A stretch of DNA of 64,000 nucleotides from NCBI RefSeq assembly GCF_008923185.1, contig NZ_WBMT01000029.1:90825-154824 (forward strand). Direction: 5' to 3'. This document shows, piece by piece, positions 57,352 through 64,000 of this stretch. Position 1 is the stretch's first letter, and each line of letters opens with the position of its first letter. Below the pieces are notes generated by a model, which searched no databases, was not told the origin of the DNA, and was given only the letters and a program-made list of their open reading frames with translations. The position numbers and the translations under genes are program-made. The stretch comes from Actinomadura rudentiformis (GTDB lineage Bacteria > Actinomycetota > Actinomycetes > Streptosporangiales > Streptosporangiaceae).

Positions 57352-58911
57352 TCACGTCGTGGTCGTCACCTCGCAGTCCAAGACGCGGCCTTCCGCCGTC
57401 CCGATCAGCATCCGGCCGTCCCGCTCAAGGCTCATCGACAAGGGGGTGCCCGGGATCTCCGTCCGCCACCGGACCGTCCCGTCAGCCGCATCCAGGGCGA
57501 GGATCTCACCGGACCTGAGTGCGGCGTAGACGGTGTCGCCGTCCGCCTCCAGCACGGTCACTATGAAGTCGCCTCGGAAAAGCCAGTCCACCGCTCCGTC
57601 CGACAGCCGCCGCCGGACGATGTACGCGGCGTCGGCCATCCGTCCCCTCCGCGCCGCCAGACCGCCCCCGTGCACTAGGGCGCCGCCCCCAACCCGGACG
57701 GCGGGCCCGCCGAAGATGAGCCGGTCGACCTTCGCCTCCCATTCGAGCGGGAACAGCCACCGGACCTCCCCTTCGGGAACGCCGACGGACACGATCCACG
57801 TGTCGTCGCTGGGGAAGGCATCGTTCCGGCCTTGGAGGAAGTACAGTTCGGGGCTGTTCCGAACGCGCAGGACGTGTCGGCCGCTGTCGTACCGCCCCAG
57901 TGCGACCCGGCCGACCTCCACCCCCTCGGGGCTGACGAGCCGGGTCTGTGGCCGTTCCTCCTTGTAACGCGCGTCGCGCAGCGCCAACCAGCCGTCGTTG
58001 CGCGTCGTGAACATCATCGATGTCCCGTTGTCGAACGTCTCCAAGACGTTCCCGTCCGCGAGGGCGACGCGGAGGGCCCGCCCAGGACGCCGCATCCAGC
58101 GGCCTTTCACAAGGCGCTTCCCCTCCGAGATGTTAACCATGGCCGACCGCTCGTCAGGGGCGACGGCGATCTGCCGCCCACCCGCCTCATCCAGAACGAC
58201 CCACTCCCGTTCTCCCGAGGCCAACCACGCCTCCAGCGCGATTCCCTCCAGCACGGCCAGGACGCGCCCGTCGTCCAGACGCGCCACGTCCCACACCTGC
58301 CGCCGCCGCGTCCACCCGGGGAACAACTCCAGCAGCTCCGCCTCGGCCCCACGCTGGGCCGGCGTCTCGATCAGCGGCTCATCGCCGGGAGGCAGGCTGA
58401 TCGTGTGCTCATCCGCCCATGTCCAGTCCCTTTCGAGGACGAACTCGTGGCCGTGGGTGCCCGCGCCCTCCCAGTCCTCGCTGTGCGGAGCCACCAGGAG
58501 GCGCAGCGTCCGGTCGTCCAGCCACTCGACCAAGCGAACCTCCCGGTCCGCGTCGAGCATGGACCTCGTCCACCCCGACTCCAGATCCACGAGCAGCAAC
58601 TCGCCGTTGAAGAGGTAGCCGCCGTCGTAGCCGCCCGTTCCCACGGCCGCAAAGGGAAGGCTCGGGTGGAAAGCGATCGACCTCACCGGCCACCGCAGCC
58701 GCAGCAGGTGTTCCAGACGCAGGTCGTCGGCCCAGTAAACCCCCAGGCGCCATCCCTGCCACCACGTGTTGCAGGTCATGTCGCCGTGCCAACCCAGCCA
58801 GCCCAGGTCCCCGCCGACCAGGGTCCAGACCCCGTTCGAGGCCACCACGTCCGGAGCGCCGATGTCGGCGAACGGCTCGTCCCCCAGAATCCTTCGCACG
58901 TTCAGGCCCAT
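57352..58911 (-). CDS. Beta-propeller (PQQ/WD-like repeat) protein
   Basis: A 519-residue cytosolic protein made of repeated four-strand blades: WPVRSIAFHPSLPFAAVGTG, RQVWDVARLDDGRVLAVLEG, GGRQIAVAPDERSAMVNISE, TVYAALRSGEILALDAADGT, VRWRTEIPGTPLSMSLERDG. The last blades match the PQQ-like outer-ring repeat (GEILALDAADGTVRWR). There is no signal peptide. No catalytic motif is visible, so it probably binds a partner or acts as a scaffold. Function unknown. The ATG at 58911 is supported by the start of blade one. It is alone between the MMPL exporter and an AraC remnant. Confidence 0.8.
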   Translation of the reverse strand: MGLNVRRILGDEPFADIGAPDVVASNGVWTLVGGDLGWLGWHGDMTCNTWWQGWRLGVYWADDLRLEHLLRLRWPVRSIAFHPSLPFAAVGTGGYDGGYLFNGELLLVDLESGWTRSMLDADREVRLVEWLDDRTLRLLVAPHSEDWEGAGTHGHEFVLERDWTWADEHTISLPPGDEPLIETPAQRGAEAELLELFPGWTRRRQVWDVARLDDGRVLAVLEGIALEAWLASGEREWVVLDEAGGRQIAVAPDERSAMVNISEGKRLVKGRWMRRPGRALRVALADGNVLETFDNGTSMMFTTRNDGWLALRDARYKEERPQTRLVSPEGVEVGRVALGRYDSGRHVLRVRNSPELYFLQGRNDAFPSDDTWIVSVGVPEGEVRWLFPLEWEAKVDRLIFGGPAVRVGGGALVHGGGLAARRGRMADAAYIVRRRLSDGAVDWLFRGDFIVTVLEADGDTVYAALRSGEILALDAADGTVRWRTEIPGTPLSMSLERDGRMLIGTAEGRVLDCEVTTTT

Positions 58912-59006
58912 CAGAACCCCTCGCAGTCGAGAACGCGGCCGCGTCGACGGCCACAGTCATGATCGCGCGAGCGTGGGCGTCGGCGTTCTCCCACCACGAG
59001 ACCAGG

Positions 59007-59130
59007 TCAGGGACGCAGCGCCCTGCCGTCGGCCTCTTTGAACGAGCTGTACCAGAAGGCTTGGCTGAAGTGTTCGGGGTTGGTGAATCCCCACCGGGCG
59101 GCGATCGTGGTGGTCGTGTGGCCGGTCGCA
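59007..59130 (-). pseudogene. AraC-type HTH remnant
   Basis: A reverse-strand fragment of about 38 codons, TTTTIAARWGFTNPEHFSQA followed by FWYSSFKEADGRALRP and a stop at 59007-59009. IAARWGFTNPEHFSQAF is the last helix-turn-helix of AraC regulators (VAxxWGFxNxxHFSRxF). There is a stop upstream in frame and no domain before it. Confidence 0.65.
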
Positions 59131-59164
59131 CGTCACGGACACTGCAGACGTCGAGGGCATCGGG

Positions 59165-59542
59165 TCATTGGTTCCGGGTCTCGTAGGCCTCTCGGCTGGA
59201 CTCGATGTGCGGAACGTGCTCGATGGCCCAGCTGGCGAGGGCCAATGCGGGTGGAATGAGGCTCTTGCCGGTTGGGGTCAGCGCGTATTCGACCCGTGGC
59301 GGGACCTCGGCGTAGACCGTTCGGGAGACCAGGCCGTCGCGTTCGAGGTTCCGGAGCGTCAGCGTCAGCATGCGCTGGGAGATCCCGGGAACCTGCTGGT
59401 GCAAGTCGGTGAAGCGCAGGCTTCCCTGATCGAGGGTCGCCACGATCAGCAACGTCCACTTGTTGCAGATGCGGTCGAGGATGGCGCGGATCGTCCGCCC
59501 TCCGTCTCCTCGGATCATGCAGGTGTGCTCGTACTCCGACAT
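59165..59542 (-). CDS. HxlR family regulator
   Basis: A 125-residue HxlR protein. The cysteine is near the N-terminus (Cys8, MSEYEHTCMIRG), followed by ILDRICNKWTLLIVATLDQG, the recognition region PGISQRMLTLTLRNLERDGL and VSRTVYAEVPPRVEYALTPT. The ATG at 59542 has AGAGGG upstream. It is divergent from a DoxX gene at 59674. GCACA-N4-TGTGC and a wider GTAAG/CTTAC pair lie in the gap, but no site is as clear as in the other HxlR pairs. Fourth HxlR in the window. Confidence 0.9.
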   Translation of the reverse strand: MSEYEHTCMIRGDGGRTIRAILDRICNKWTLLIVATLDQGSLRFTDLHQQVPGISQRMLTLTLRNLERDGLVSRTVYAEVPPRVEYALTPTGKSLIPPALALASWAIEHVPHIESSREAYETRNQ

Positions 59543-59673
59543 GACAACCCTCTGTCTGTAACGCACATGCGTGTGCCTTTTGTAAGGCTTTCAATAGTGA
59601 CGCATGATGAGGCTACTTACGGCTGATAACCATCGTGGCCAGCGCCACGTTCCGAGCCTCCGAGGTGCCTTTC

Positions 59674-60039
59674 ATGGAGATTTCCTATTGGATCGTGGCG
59701 GCGCTCCTGGCCGTCTTCTACCTCTACGCCGGAGGCAAGAAGGCCATCCAGAGCCAGGAGCAGCTCCAGCCGATGATGGGCTGGGTCGACACCGTTCCCA
59801 TGCCGCTCGTGCGGTTGATCGGAGTCCTGGAGGTCCTCGGCGCGGCCGGTCTGATCCTGCCGCCACTGACCGGGATCGCAGTCTGGCTCGCCATCGCTGC
59901 GGCGATCGGCCTCGTCCTGATCCAGATCGGCGGCATCGCCGTCCACGTCTCCCGTGGCGAGGCCCGGCAGATCGGTCTCAACATCGCCCTCCTGGCAGCC
60001 GCTGCGGCAGCGGCCTGGCTCGGCACGACCTGGCTCTGA
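59674..60039 (+). CDS. DoxX family membrane protein
   Basis: A 121-residue protein with four predicted membrane segments (IVAALLAVFYLYAGGKKAIQ, VRLIGVLEVLGAAGLILPPL, IAVWLAIAAAIGLVLIQIGG, IGLNIALLAAAAAAAWLG). FYLYAGGKK and LIGVLEVLGAAGLILP are DoxX-like signatures. DoxX-type proteins are linked to quinone and thiol redox stress at the membrane. Divergent from an HxlR regulator, as often seen for DoxX genes. A long terminator stem follows. Confidence 0.87.
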   Translation: MEISYWIVAALLAVFYLYAGGKKAIQSQEQLQPMMGWVDTVPMPLVRLIGVLEVLGAAGLILPPLTGIAVWLAIAAAIGLVLIQIGGIAVHVSRGEARQIGLNIALLAAAAAAAWLGTTWL

Positions 60040-60125
60040 ACCGTTCGCCCGACGTCCCGGCCGACCGACCTCGGGCACCTCTGGGACGGTCTACCACCGG
60101 CCCTAGAACAGTAGCCATCAGGCAG

Positions 60126-60172
60126 ACTCTGCCCATCTGCGCGACGTTCTTCGTCATGCAGGTGGGCAGAGT
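60126..60172. terminator. Long terminator stem
   Basis: ACTCTGCCCATCTGC at 60126-60140 pairs with GCAGGTGGGCAGAGT at 60158-60172 (15 bp, one mismatch, 17-base loop). It overlaps the 3' end of the reverse-strand XRE gene and follows the DoxX gene. Confidence 0.7.
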
Positions 60173-61345
60173 TCTCTGTAGGCCGCTTGCAGGTCGGTCG
60201 CCTCCGGCACACTCAGCGCCTGCACTGCGGTGATGACCTCGGCTGCACGCCAGTAGTTCGAAGGGACGAGGCGCCCGCTCGTCACCGCCTCCATGGCCGC
60301 GTGGGCGGCCTCGTCCGGCTGGTCGGAGGCGAGCAGCGCGAGGGCGAGGTCAAGCCGAGCGGAGGCCGCTCGCCGGGGCCGGGCAGGGCCGACCGTGGGT
60401 CGCTCCAGCCGATCGAGCACGCCGCGGGCGTACGGCTCGGCCGCCGGATCGCCGAGCCACGAGAGCGTTGTGGCGGTGTAGGCGTCGCTCTTGGCCGGGT
60501 CATACCGGAAGTGGTGCTCGGGCCGGTCGGGCATCGGCAAGGGCTCCACGAGCCGCTCGACGCGCGCCAGGGCCTCGCGGGTTTCTCCGGCCGCACCAGT
60601 CACCCCATCGGCCGCGAGCCGCGCCCACGCGCCCCTCCTGTGCGGTCGCCTGAATGAACGCTGAGCCGTTCTTGGGCGCTACCTCCTGGGCGCCTCGTGA
60701 GAGCTTGACGGCCTGCCGGTAGTCGCCATCGGTGATGTGCTGCCACGCCTGCGTCTCCAGCGTCCAAGCGAGGATCTCAGGGTGCCCCACGTGTCTGGCG
60801 AGCTGTGCGGCGGTCCGCAGGCGCGCGGTGGCGGCCGGGCGGCGGCCGAGGTCAACGTCGCACGTCGCGGCGAGCAGGGACAACCAGCCTCCGACGACGA
60901 CCAGGCGGCGTCGCTCGGCCAGAGTCATTCGCGCGTCCATGAGCTGGGAGACGTAGGCGAGGTGCTGCCGCGTGCGGGCGAGCAGTTCGTCAGGGGCCGA
61001 ACTCGGGTAGGCGGACGCGAGATCGTCCACGGTCATCTCCAACGCCACAAGCGTCTCGTCCCCGACGTCGGTGGCGGCCACCCTGCGCGCGAGCTCGATG
61101 GTTTCCATCGTCTCGCCAAGGGCGTCATGGGTCACAGCACGGATCGGGACCGGCTTGAGTTCGGCGAGCGTGCCGTCGGCGTCAAGTAGCTCGTCGAGCC
61201 GTTCGGCGAACTTGGGCGAAGGCACCTTGTCACCCGCGCGGATCTTCGACAGGTGCCCGTGATCGCACGGAACCATGCGGGCCAGCTCCCGTACGCCGAT
61301 GCCGCGCTCATCCATGAGGACGCGCAGCTTCTCGCCGAAGGTCAT
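60154..61345 (-). pseudogene. XRE-TPR regulator split by one frameshift
   Basis: The first frame runs from the ATG at 61345: an XRE helix-turn-helix (MTFGEKLRVLMDERGIGVRE, LARMVPCDHGHLSKIRAGDK), then TPR-like helices up to SAFIQATAQEG near 60640. The second frame picks up WARLAADGVTGAAGETREAL and runs through ARVERLVEPLPMPDRPEHHF, RYDPAKSDAYTATTLSWLGD to the stop at 60154. Together they match about 395 residues of a single actinobacterial XRE-TPR regulator. The junction lies in GAGGGGCGCGTGGGCGCGG, a GC run prone to slippage. Real frameshift or sequence error. Two small partner genes follow divergently. Confidence 0.75.
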
Positions 61346-61420
61346 TCGCTCCACCCGTTTCGCCCGCCGGCGGGCGAACGCCGGTGATCCGAGGGCCTGA
61401 CCGGAGGTGAGTCCGGCTTG

Positions 61421-61627
61421 ATGACGACGGTAGCGGAGACCAAGAACCGGCTACGCCTGGACTTCCCCGGATGGTCCATCATCACCACCAACCGTGGCCG
61501 CTGGTGGGCGACTCGCAACCCCGTGCGGGATCCGACCACCCGGCGGCTTGTTGACCACAGCGTGACCGCTCTCGAAGCCGACACCGCCGAGGAGCTACGC
61601 GACAAGCTCACCGAGGCGACACGATGA
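61421..61627 (+). CDS. Small partner protein of the XRE regulator
   Basis: A 68-residue protein (MTTVAETKNRLRLDFPGWSI, ITTNRGRWWATRNP) divergent from the XRE-TPR gene. ATGA overlap with the next gene shows coupling. Both gene and position are common beside such regulators in actinomycetes, but the function is unknown. GGAGG lies upstream of both the TTG at 61418 and the ATG at 61421. Confidence 0.7.
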   Translation: MTTVAETKNRLRLDFPGWSIITTNRGRWWATRNPVRDPTTRRLVDHSVTALEADTAEELRDKLTEATR

Positions 61628-61851
61628 CCACCGGCGAGATCACTGCGTATGTGCCGTTCGCCGTGGACACTGCGCGGGCACTGGAAGCAGAAGTGGCGCG
61701 AAGCGGCTTCAACCAGGCTCAGTTCATCGACTTCGCCGTGCGGGCATGGGTGCTCCTCCAGATGCACCAGGCCAGCGGCGGGAAGGTGTTCCTGCAAATG
61801 CCCGACGGCAGGATGCACGAAGTGGTGTTCGAGCCGCCCGCGCACGACTGA
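61624..61851 (+). CDS. Second small partner protein
   Basis: A 75-residue protein starting by ATGA overlap with the preceding gene: MTTGEITAYVPFAVDTARAL, then EAEVARSGFNQAQFIDFAVR and AWVLLQMHQASGGKVFLQMP. The central helix pattern resembles ribbon-helix-helix proteins loosely. No known function; likely acts with the XRE regulator and the 68-residue protein. Confidence 0.7.
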   Translation: MTTGEITAYVPFAVDTARALEAEVARSGFNQAQFIDFAVRAWVLLQMHQASGGKVFLQMPDGRMHEVVFEPPAHD

Positions 61852-61869
61852 TCCCAAGAACGTGGCCAT

Positions 61870-62100
61870 CTTCTGGCCCGCTGGGGCTCCGGTTCGCAGG
61901 AGCGCTGGCCTCCTGCGGGCACTGTGGATCGATGCTGGCAACCAGGACGAGTACCACCTCGACGCCGGCGCGGCGGCCTTCCGGCGGATGGTCTCGGCCG
62001 CCGGAGTGCCGGACGACGCGACCATCCGGCAGGTCGTCCAGGCCCTGTCAGATGTACGGCGCTGTCTTCGATCTGGAGGCCGTTTCAACCGATCGGCGGA
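61870..62100 (+). pseudogene. Esterase C-terminal remnant
   Basis: From about 61900 the plus strand encodes GLLRALWIDAGNQDEYHLDA followed by GAAAFRRMVSAAGVPDDATI and RQVVQALSDV. LWIDAGNQDEYHLDAGAxAF matches the acid-residue region of enterochelin-esterase-like hydrolases (WIDAGxxDEFYLDLGAxAF). No nucleophile or N-terminus precedes it, and the reading degenerates after 62090. A truncated gene. Confidence 0.5.
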
Positions 62101-62238
62101 ATTGCCGTATCACCGAACGACATTCATCCCGTTCGCCGCTCAGGCCCAGATTCTGATCATTTGTTCGATCACAGTGGAATTTGTGAGCCACTAGGCCAAT
62201 CCTTGGCTGCAATACCGGCCAATCGGAAGGGCAATGCA

Positions 62239-63279
62239 GTGTCCGCAGAATTCGATCACGAGCAGGTCGCCATCCGCACCGGCCTTCGCTCTGATCTCCC
62301 GGTGATCGTCGCCGTGCACTCGACGAAGCTCGGCCAGGCGGTCGGAGGCTGCCGCCTCTGGCGTTACGCCGACTGGCGCGATGGGCTCGCCGACGCCCTG
62401 CGCCTGTCGGCCGGCATGACCGCCAAGTGCGCCGTCGCCGGTCTGGCGAACGGTGGCGGCAAGACCGTCGTCGCGGTGCCCGAGAGCACCGTCCTGGATG
62501 TGGCACTGCGCCGCAAGGTGCTGGAAGACGTGGCGGACGCCGTCGCGTCTCTGAACGGGGCGTACGCGACCGGTCCGGACGTCGGAACCACACCGCAGGA
62601 CATGGCGGCCATCGGCGAACGCACCGCGCACGTCTTCTGCAAGCCGGAGGAACGGGGCGGCAGCGGTGACTCCTCACCGGCCACCGCGCTCGGCACGCTG
62701 GCCGCCCTGCGCGCCGTCAGGCAACGCCTCCACGGCACCTCCGCACTCACTGGTGCACGCCTGTCGGTGGTGGGGCTCGGCAGCGTCGGTCTGCGGCTGG
62801 CCCGCCTACTCGCCGCCGAAGGCGCCGAACTCCTGGTCAGCGACATCGACCCCGCCAAGCGCGAACGCACCGGCGAACTCGGCGCCACCTGGGTCGCTCC
62901 CGACGAAGGCCTCACCGCGGACGTGGACATCCTCGTCCCCGCCGCGCTCGGCGGGACCCTCACCAAGCAGATCGTGCCTGAACTGCGCTGCGCCGCCATC
63001 GTCGGACCCGCCAACAACCAGCTCGCCACCCCGGACGTCGCCGACCTCCTGCACCGGCGCGGCATCTTCTGGGTGCCGGACTATGTCGCCAGCGCGGGCG
63101 GTGTCATCAACGCGCTCACCATGGAACTGCATCACGGCACCGCCCACGAGGCACGCAAGCGCGTCGAGGCCATCGAGCACACCGTCGCCGACCTCCTCCA
63201 CGCGGCGGACCATCAGCAGGTGACCCCCGCCCAGGCCGCATCCCAGCTCGCCCAGCGCCGCCTCGACACTGCCACGTGA
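62239..63279 (+). CDS. Leu/Val/Phe dehydrogenase family protein
   Basis: A 346-residue NAD-dependent amino-acid dehydrogenase. The N-terminal domain has VIVAVHSTKLGQAVGGCRLW, then LSAGMTAKCAVAGLANGGGK with both catalytic-region lysines, and SLNGAYATGPDVGTTPQDMA carrying the conserved Asp. The Rossmann domain begins LSVVGLGSVGLRLARLLAAE. It oxidatively deaminates branched-chain or aromatic amino acids. AHSTKLGQAVGGCR departs somewhat from housekeeping valine dehydrogenase, so specificity is open. The GTG at 62239 follows GGAAGGG. It occupies the place upstream of rpoB where rplL normally lies. Confidence 0.88.
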   Translation: MSAEFDHEQVAIRTGLRSDLPVIVAVHSTKLGQAVGGCRLWRYADWRDGLADALRLSAGMTAKCAVAGLANGGGKTVVAVPESTVLDVALRRKVLEDVADAVASLNGAYATGPDVGTTPQDMAAIGERTAHVFCKPEERGGSGDSSPATALGTLAALRAVRQRLHGTSALTGARLSVVGLGSVGLRLARLLAAEGAELLVSDIDPAKRERTGELGATWVAPDEGLTADVDILVPAALGGTLTKQIVPELRCAAIVGPANNQLATPDVADLLHRRGIFWVPDYVASAGGVINALTMELHHGTAHEARKRVEAIEHTVADLLHAADHQQVTPAQAASQLAQRRLDTAT

Positions 63280-63285
63280 CCCGAA

Positions 63286-63480
63286 AGCATGCCGTGGCCA
63301 CCAAGCTCGTCCTCGTGGTCCGTGACAACCTCAAGCCCGCGGTGTTCGCGACAACCTCAAGCCCGCGCCGGCGGTGAACGCGGCCGCGGCGGTCGGGCTC
63401 GGCCACTCCGCCTTGATCTGGGCCACGTCTTCGTATGCCGTGCCCCATCAGCGGCGTCGACCTGCGGTTTTACGCCCGCC
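63286..63480 (+). pseudogene. Fragment with a 26-bp duplication
   Basis: A short frame beginning about 63295 (ATKLVLVVRDNLKPAVFATT) is repeated by a 26-bp shift: GACAACCTCAAGCCCGCG occurs at 63324-63341 and 63350-63367. In the second copy it continues PAPAVNAAAAVGLGHSALIW. The duplication breaks the frame. The TKLVLVVRDNLKP start recalls small DUF2000 or peptidyl-tRNA hydrolase-like proteins, but that is weak. The rest of 63480-63690 has no gene. Confidence 0.4.
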
Positions 63481-63694
63481 TGATGCAATTTCCGAGACTT
63501 GTGGTGCGTGTGGCCACGGAAATCGTGACCTCGACACTGCGGCGGACGAGGTCGGTCGGCCGCGATATCGTCCACGGGCCCGGCGATCAGGCGGTCGGGC
63601 ATGGCGGTTGGGACTTTTGTGCGTTCGACTTGACGATTCGTGGGTGAGTATGCGATCCTGACTGCGGGATTGAGGTTGACTCTTAATGTAAGTG

Positions 63695-63724
63695 TGGACA
63701 TCTGTCTGCGTTTTGATTTATGCT
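63695..63724 (+). promoter_or_regulatory. Candidate promoter of rpoB
   Basis: TGGACA at 63695-63700 and TATGCT at 63719-63724 are separated by 18 bp, a reasonable sigma-70/HrdB-type promoter. The start would be about 100 bp before the rpoB start codon, in the only AT-rich stretch near it. Confidence 0.5.
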
Positions 63725-63828
63725 GCCCTTCCGCACTAGCCCTCGACATCCCGCTCCTCCGTATCGGCTGTGATGTCGTCTGGCGTGCGTGTCGTCAGTT
63801 CGCCGCGAGCCCTCGGAAGGGACATCTG

Positions 63829-64000
63829 TTGGCAGCCACGCGCAACGCCTCCGCCGTATCCACTGGCCCCCGTCGCGTCTCCTTCGCGCGCATCAAGGAG
63901 CCGCTCGAAGTCCCGGACCTCCTTGCTCTGCAGACCAACTCGTTTGATTGGCTGCTGGGTAATGAGAGGTGGAAGGCCCGGGTCGAGGCGGCCCAGAAGG
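63829..64000 (+). CDS. rpoB: RNA polymerase beta subunit, N-terminus (continues past window)
   Basis: The frame opens at a TTG (63829) with GGAAGGG seven bases upstream and runs 57 codons to the window edge. The visible sequence, including RVSFARIKEPLEVPDLLALQ then TNSFDWLLGNERWKARVEAA, is unmistakably the start of actinobacterial RpoB. The rest of the protein is outside the window. A normal actinobacterial rpoB is preceded by rplJ-rplL. Here a dehydrogenase gene and a 549-bp gap precede it instead, so this may be a second copy. Whether it is the essential or a paralogous gene cannot be decided from 57 residues. Confidence 0.95.
   Translation, partial: MAATRNASAVSTGPRRVSFARIKEPLEVPDLLALQTNSFDWLLGNERWKARVEAAQK

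Noticed and set aside
1..64000. tRNA, rRNA, riboswitch or attachment site
   Set aside because: I looked for tRNA-like TTCRANNC loops near the integrase remnant and for conserved riboswitch cores and found none I could support by eye.

Overview
The window is very GC-rich actinomycete chromosome: NNS/NNC codon usage throughout, many GTG and TTG starts, ECF sigma factors, SpoIIE/RsbW-type signalling and lipobox lipoproteins. The last 172 bases hold the start of an rpoB gene whose N-terminus, together with a VanY/VanJ pair nearby, points to Streptosporangiaceae (Nonomuraea, Streptosporangium or Actinomadura type). The genus is an inference. No rRNA, tRNA, CRISPR array or intact insertion sequence was seen.

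Layout. Bases 1-5.1 kb: an edge-truncated membrane protein, a TetR/SnoaL divergent pair, a secreted epoxide-hydrolase-like enzyme, and an ECF sigma factor coupled to a membrane regulator. 5.1-16.2 kb: AraC/phytanoyl dioxygenase, two HxlR/NAD(P)-reductase divergent pairs, a metallo-beta-lactamase-fold enzyme with a PhzF protein, two lipoproteins, and a PIN toxin-antitoxin pair. 16.3-22.9 kb: a SigG-like ECF factor with a reductase, a PAS-PAS-SpoIIE-ATPase protein, about 1 kb of tandem-repeat DNA, and a serine hydrolase lipoprotein. 22.9-26.2 kb is a decay zone with SUKH-like, flavoprotein and integrase remnants around an intact SET-domain gene and a degenerate ATPase-like gene.

26.3-34.8 kb: GntR/MFS operon, Gfo/Idh/MocA oxidoreductase, a TetR/membrane-protein pair with two near-identical palindromes, then a VanR-like regulator divergent from a coupled vanY-vanJ operon (glycopeptide/lipid II resistance type, no VanS visible), and a secreted esterase. 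35-47.4 kb: coiled-coil and hypothetical genes (one frameshifted), an MFS pump, a CGNR regulator divergent from an MBL enzyme, a flavin oxidoreductase, a truncated subtilase, a secreted tripeptidyl-peptidase-like hydrolase, and an SRPBCC-ArsR operon. 47.5-60 kb: two DHA2-type efflux pumps with regulators, an HxlR/nitroreductase pair, a two-component system divergent from an MMPL exporter, a beta-propeller protein and an HxlR/DoxX pair. 60.1-64 kb: a frameshifted XRE-TPR regulator with two small partner genes, an esterase remnant, a leucine/valine dehydrogenase-family gene and rpoB.

The dominant architecture is the divergent regulator-target pair with a palindromic operator between the two genes. 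At least nine can be read directly: TetR twice, HxlR three times with clear sites, and GntR, CGNR, ArsR and AraC once each. Four HxlR regulators control redox-type genes, so the region looks like an electrophile, drug and cell-wall stress accessory segment. A second theme is abundant short GC-rich tandem repeats, mostly between genes but also inside the VanJ-like and histidine-kinase genes. A third is erosion: at least ten remnants or frameshifted genes. The rpoB copy has a dehydrogenase instead of rplJ-rplL upstream, which suggests a second, paralogous rpoB of the kind known in Nonomuraea.
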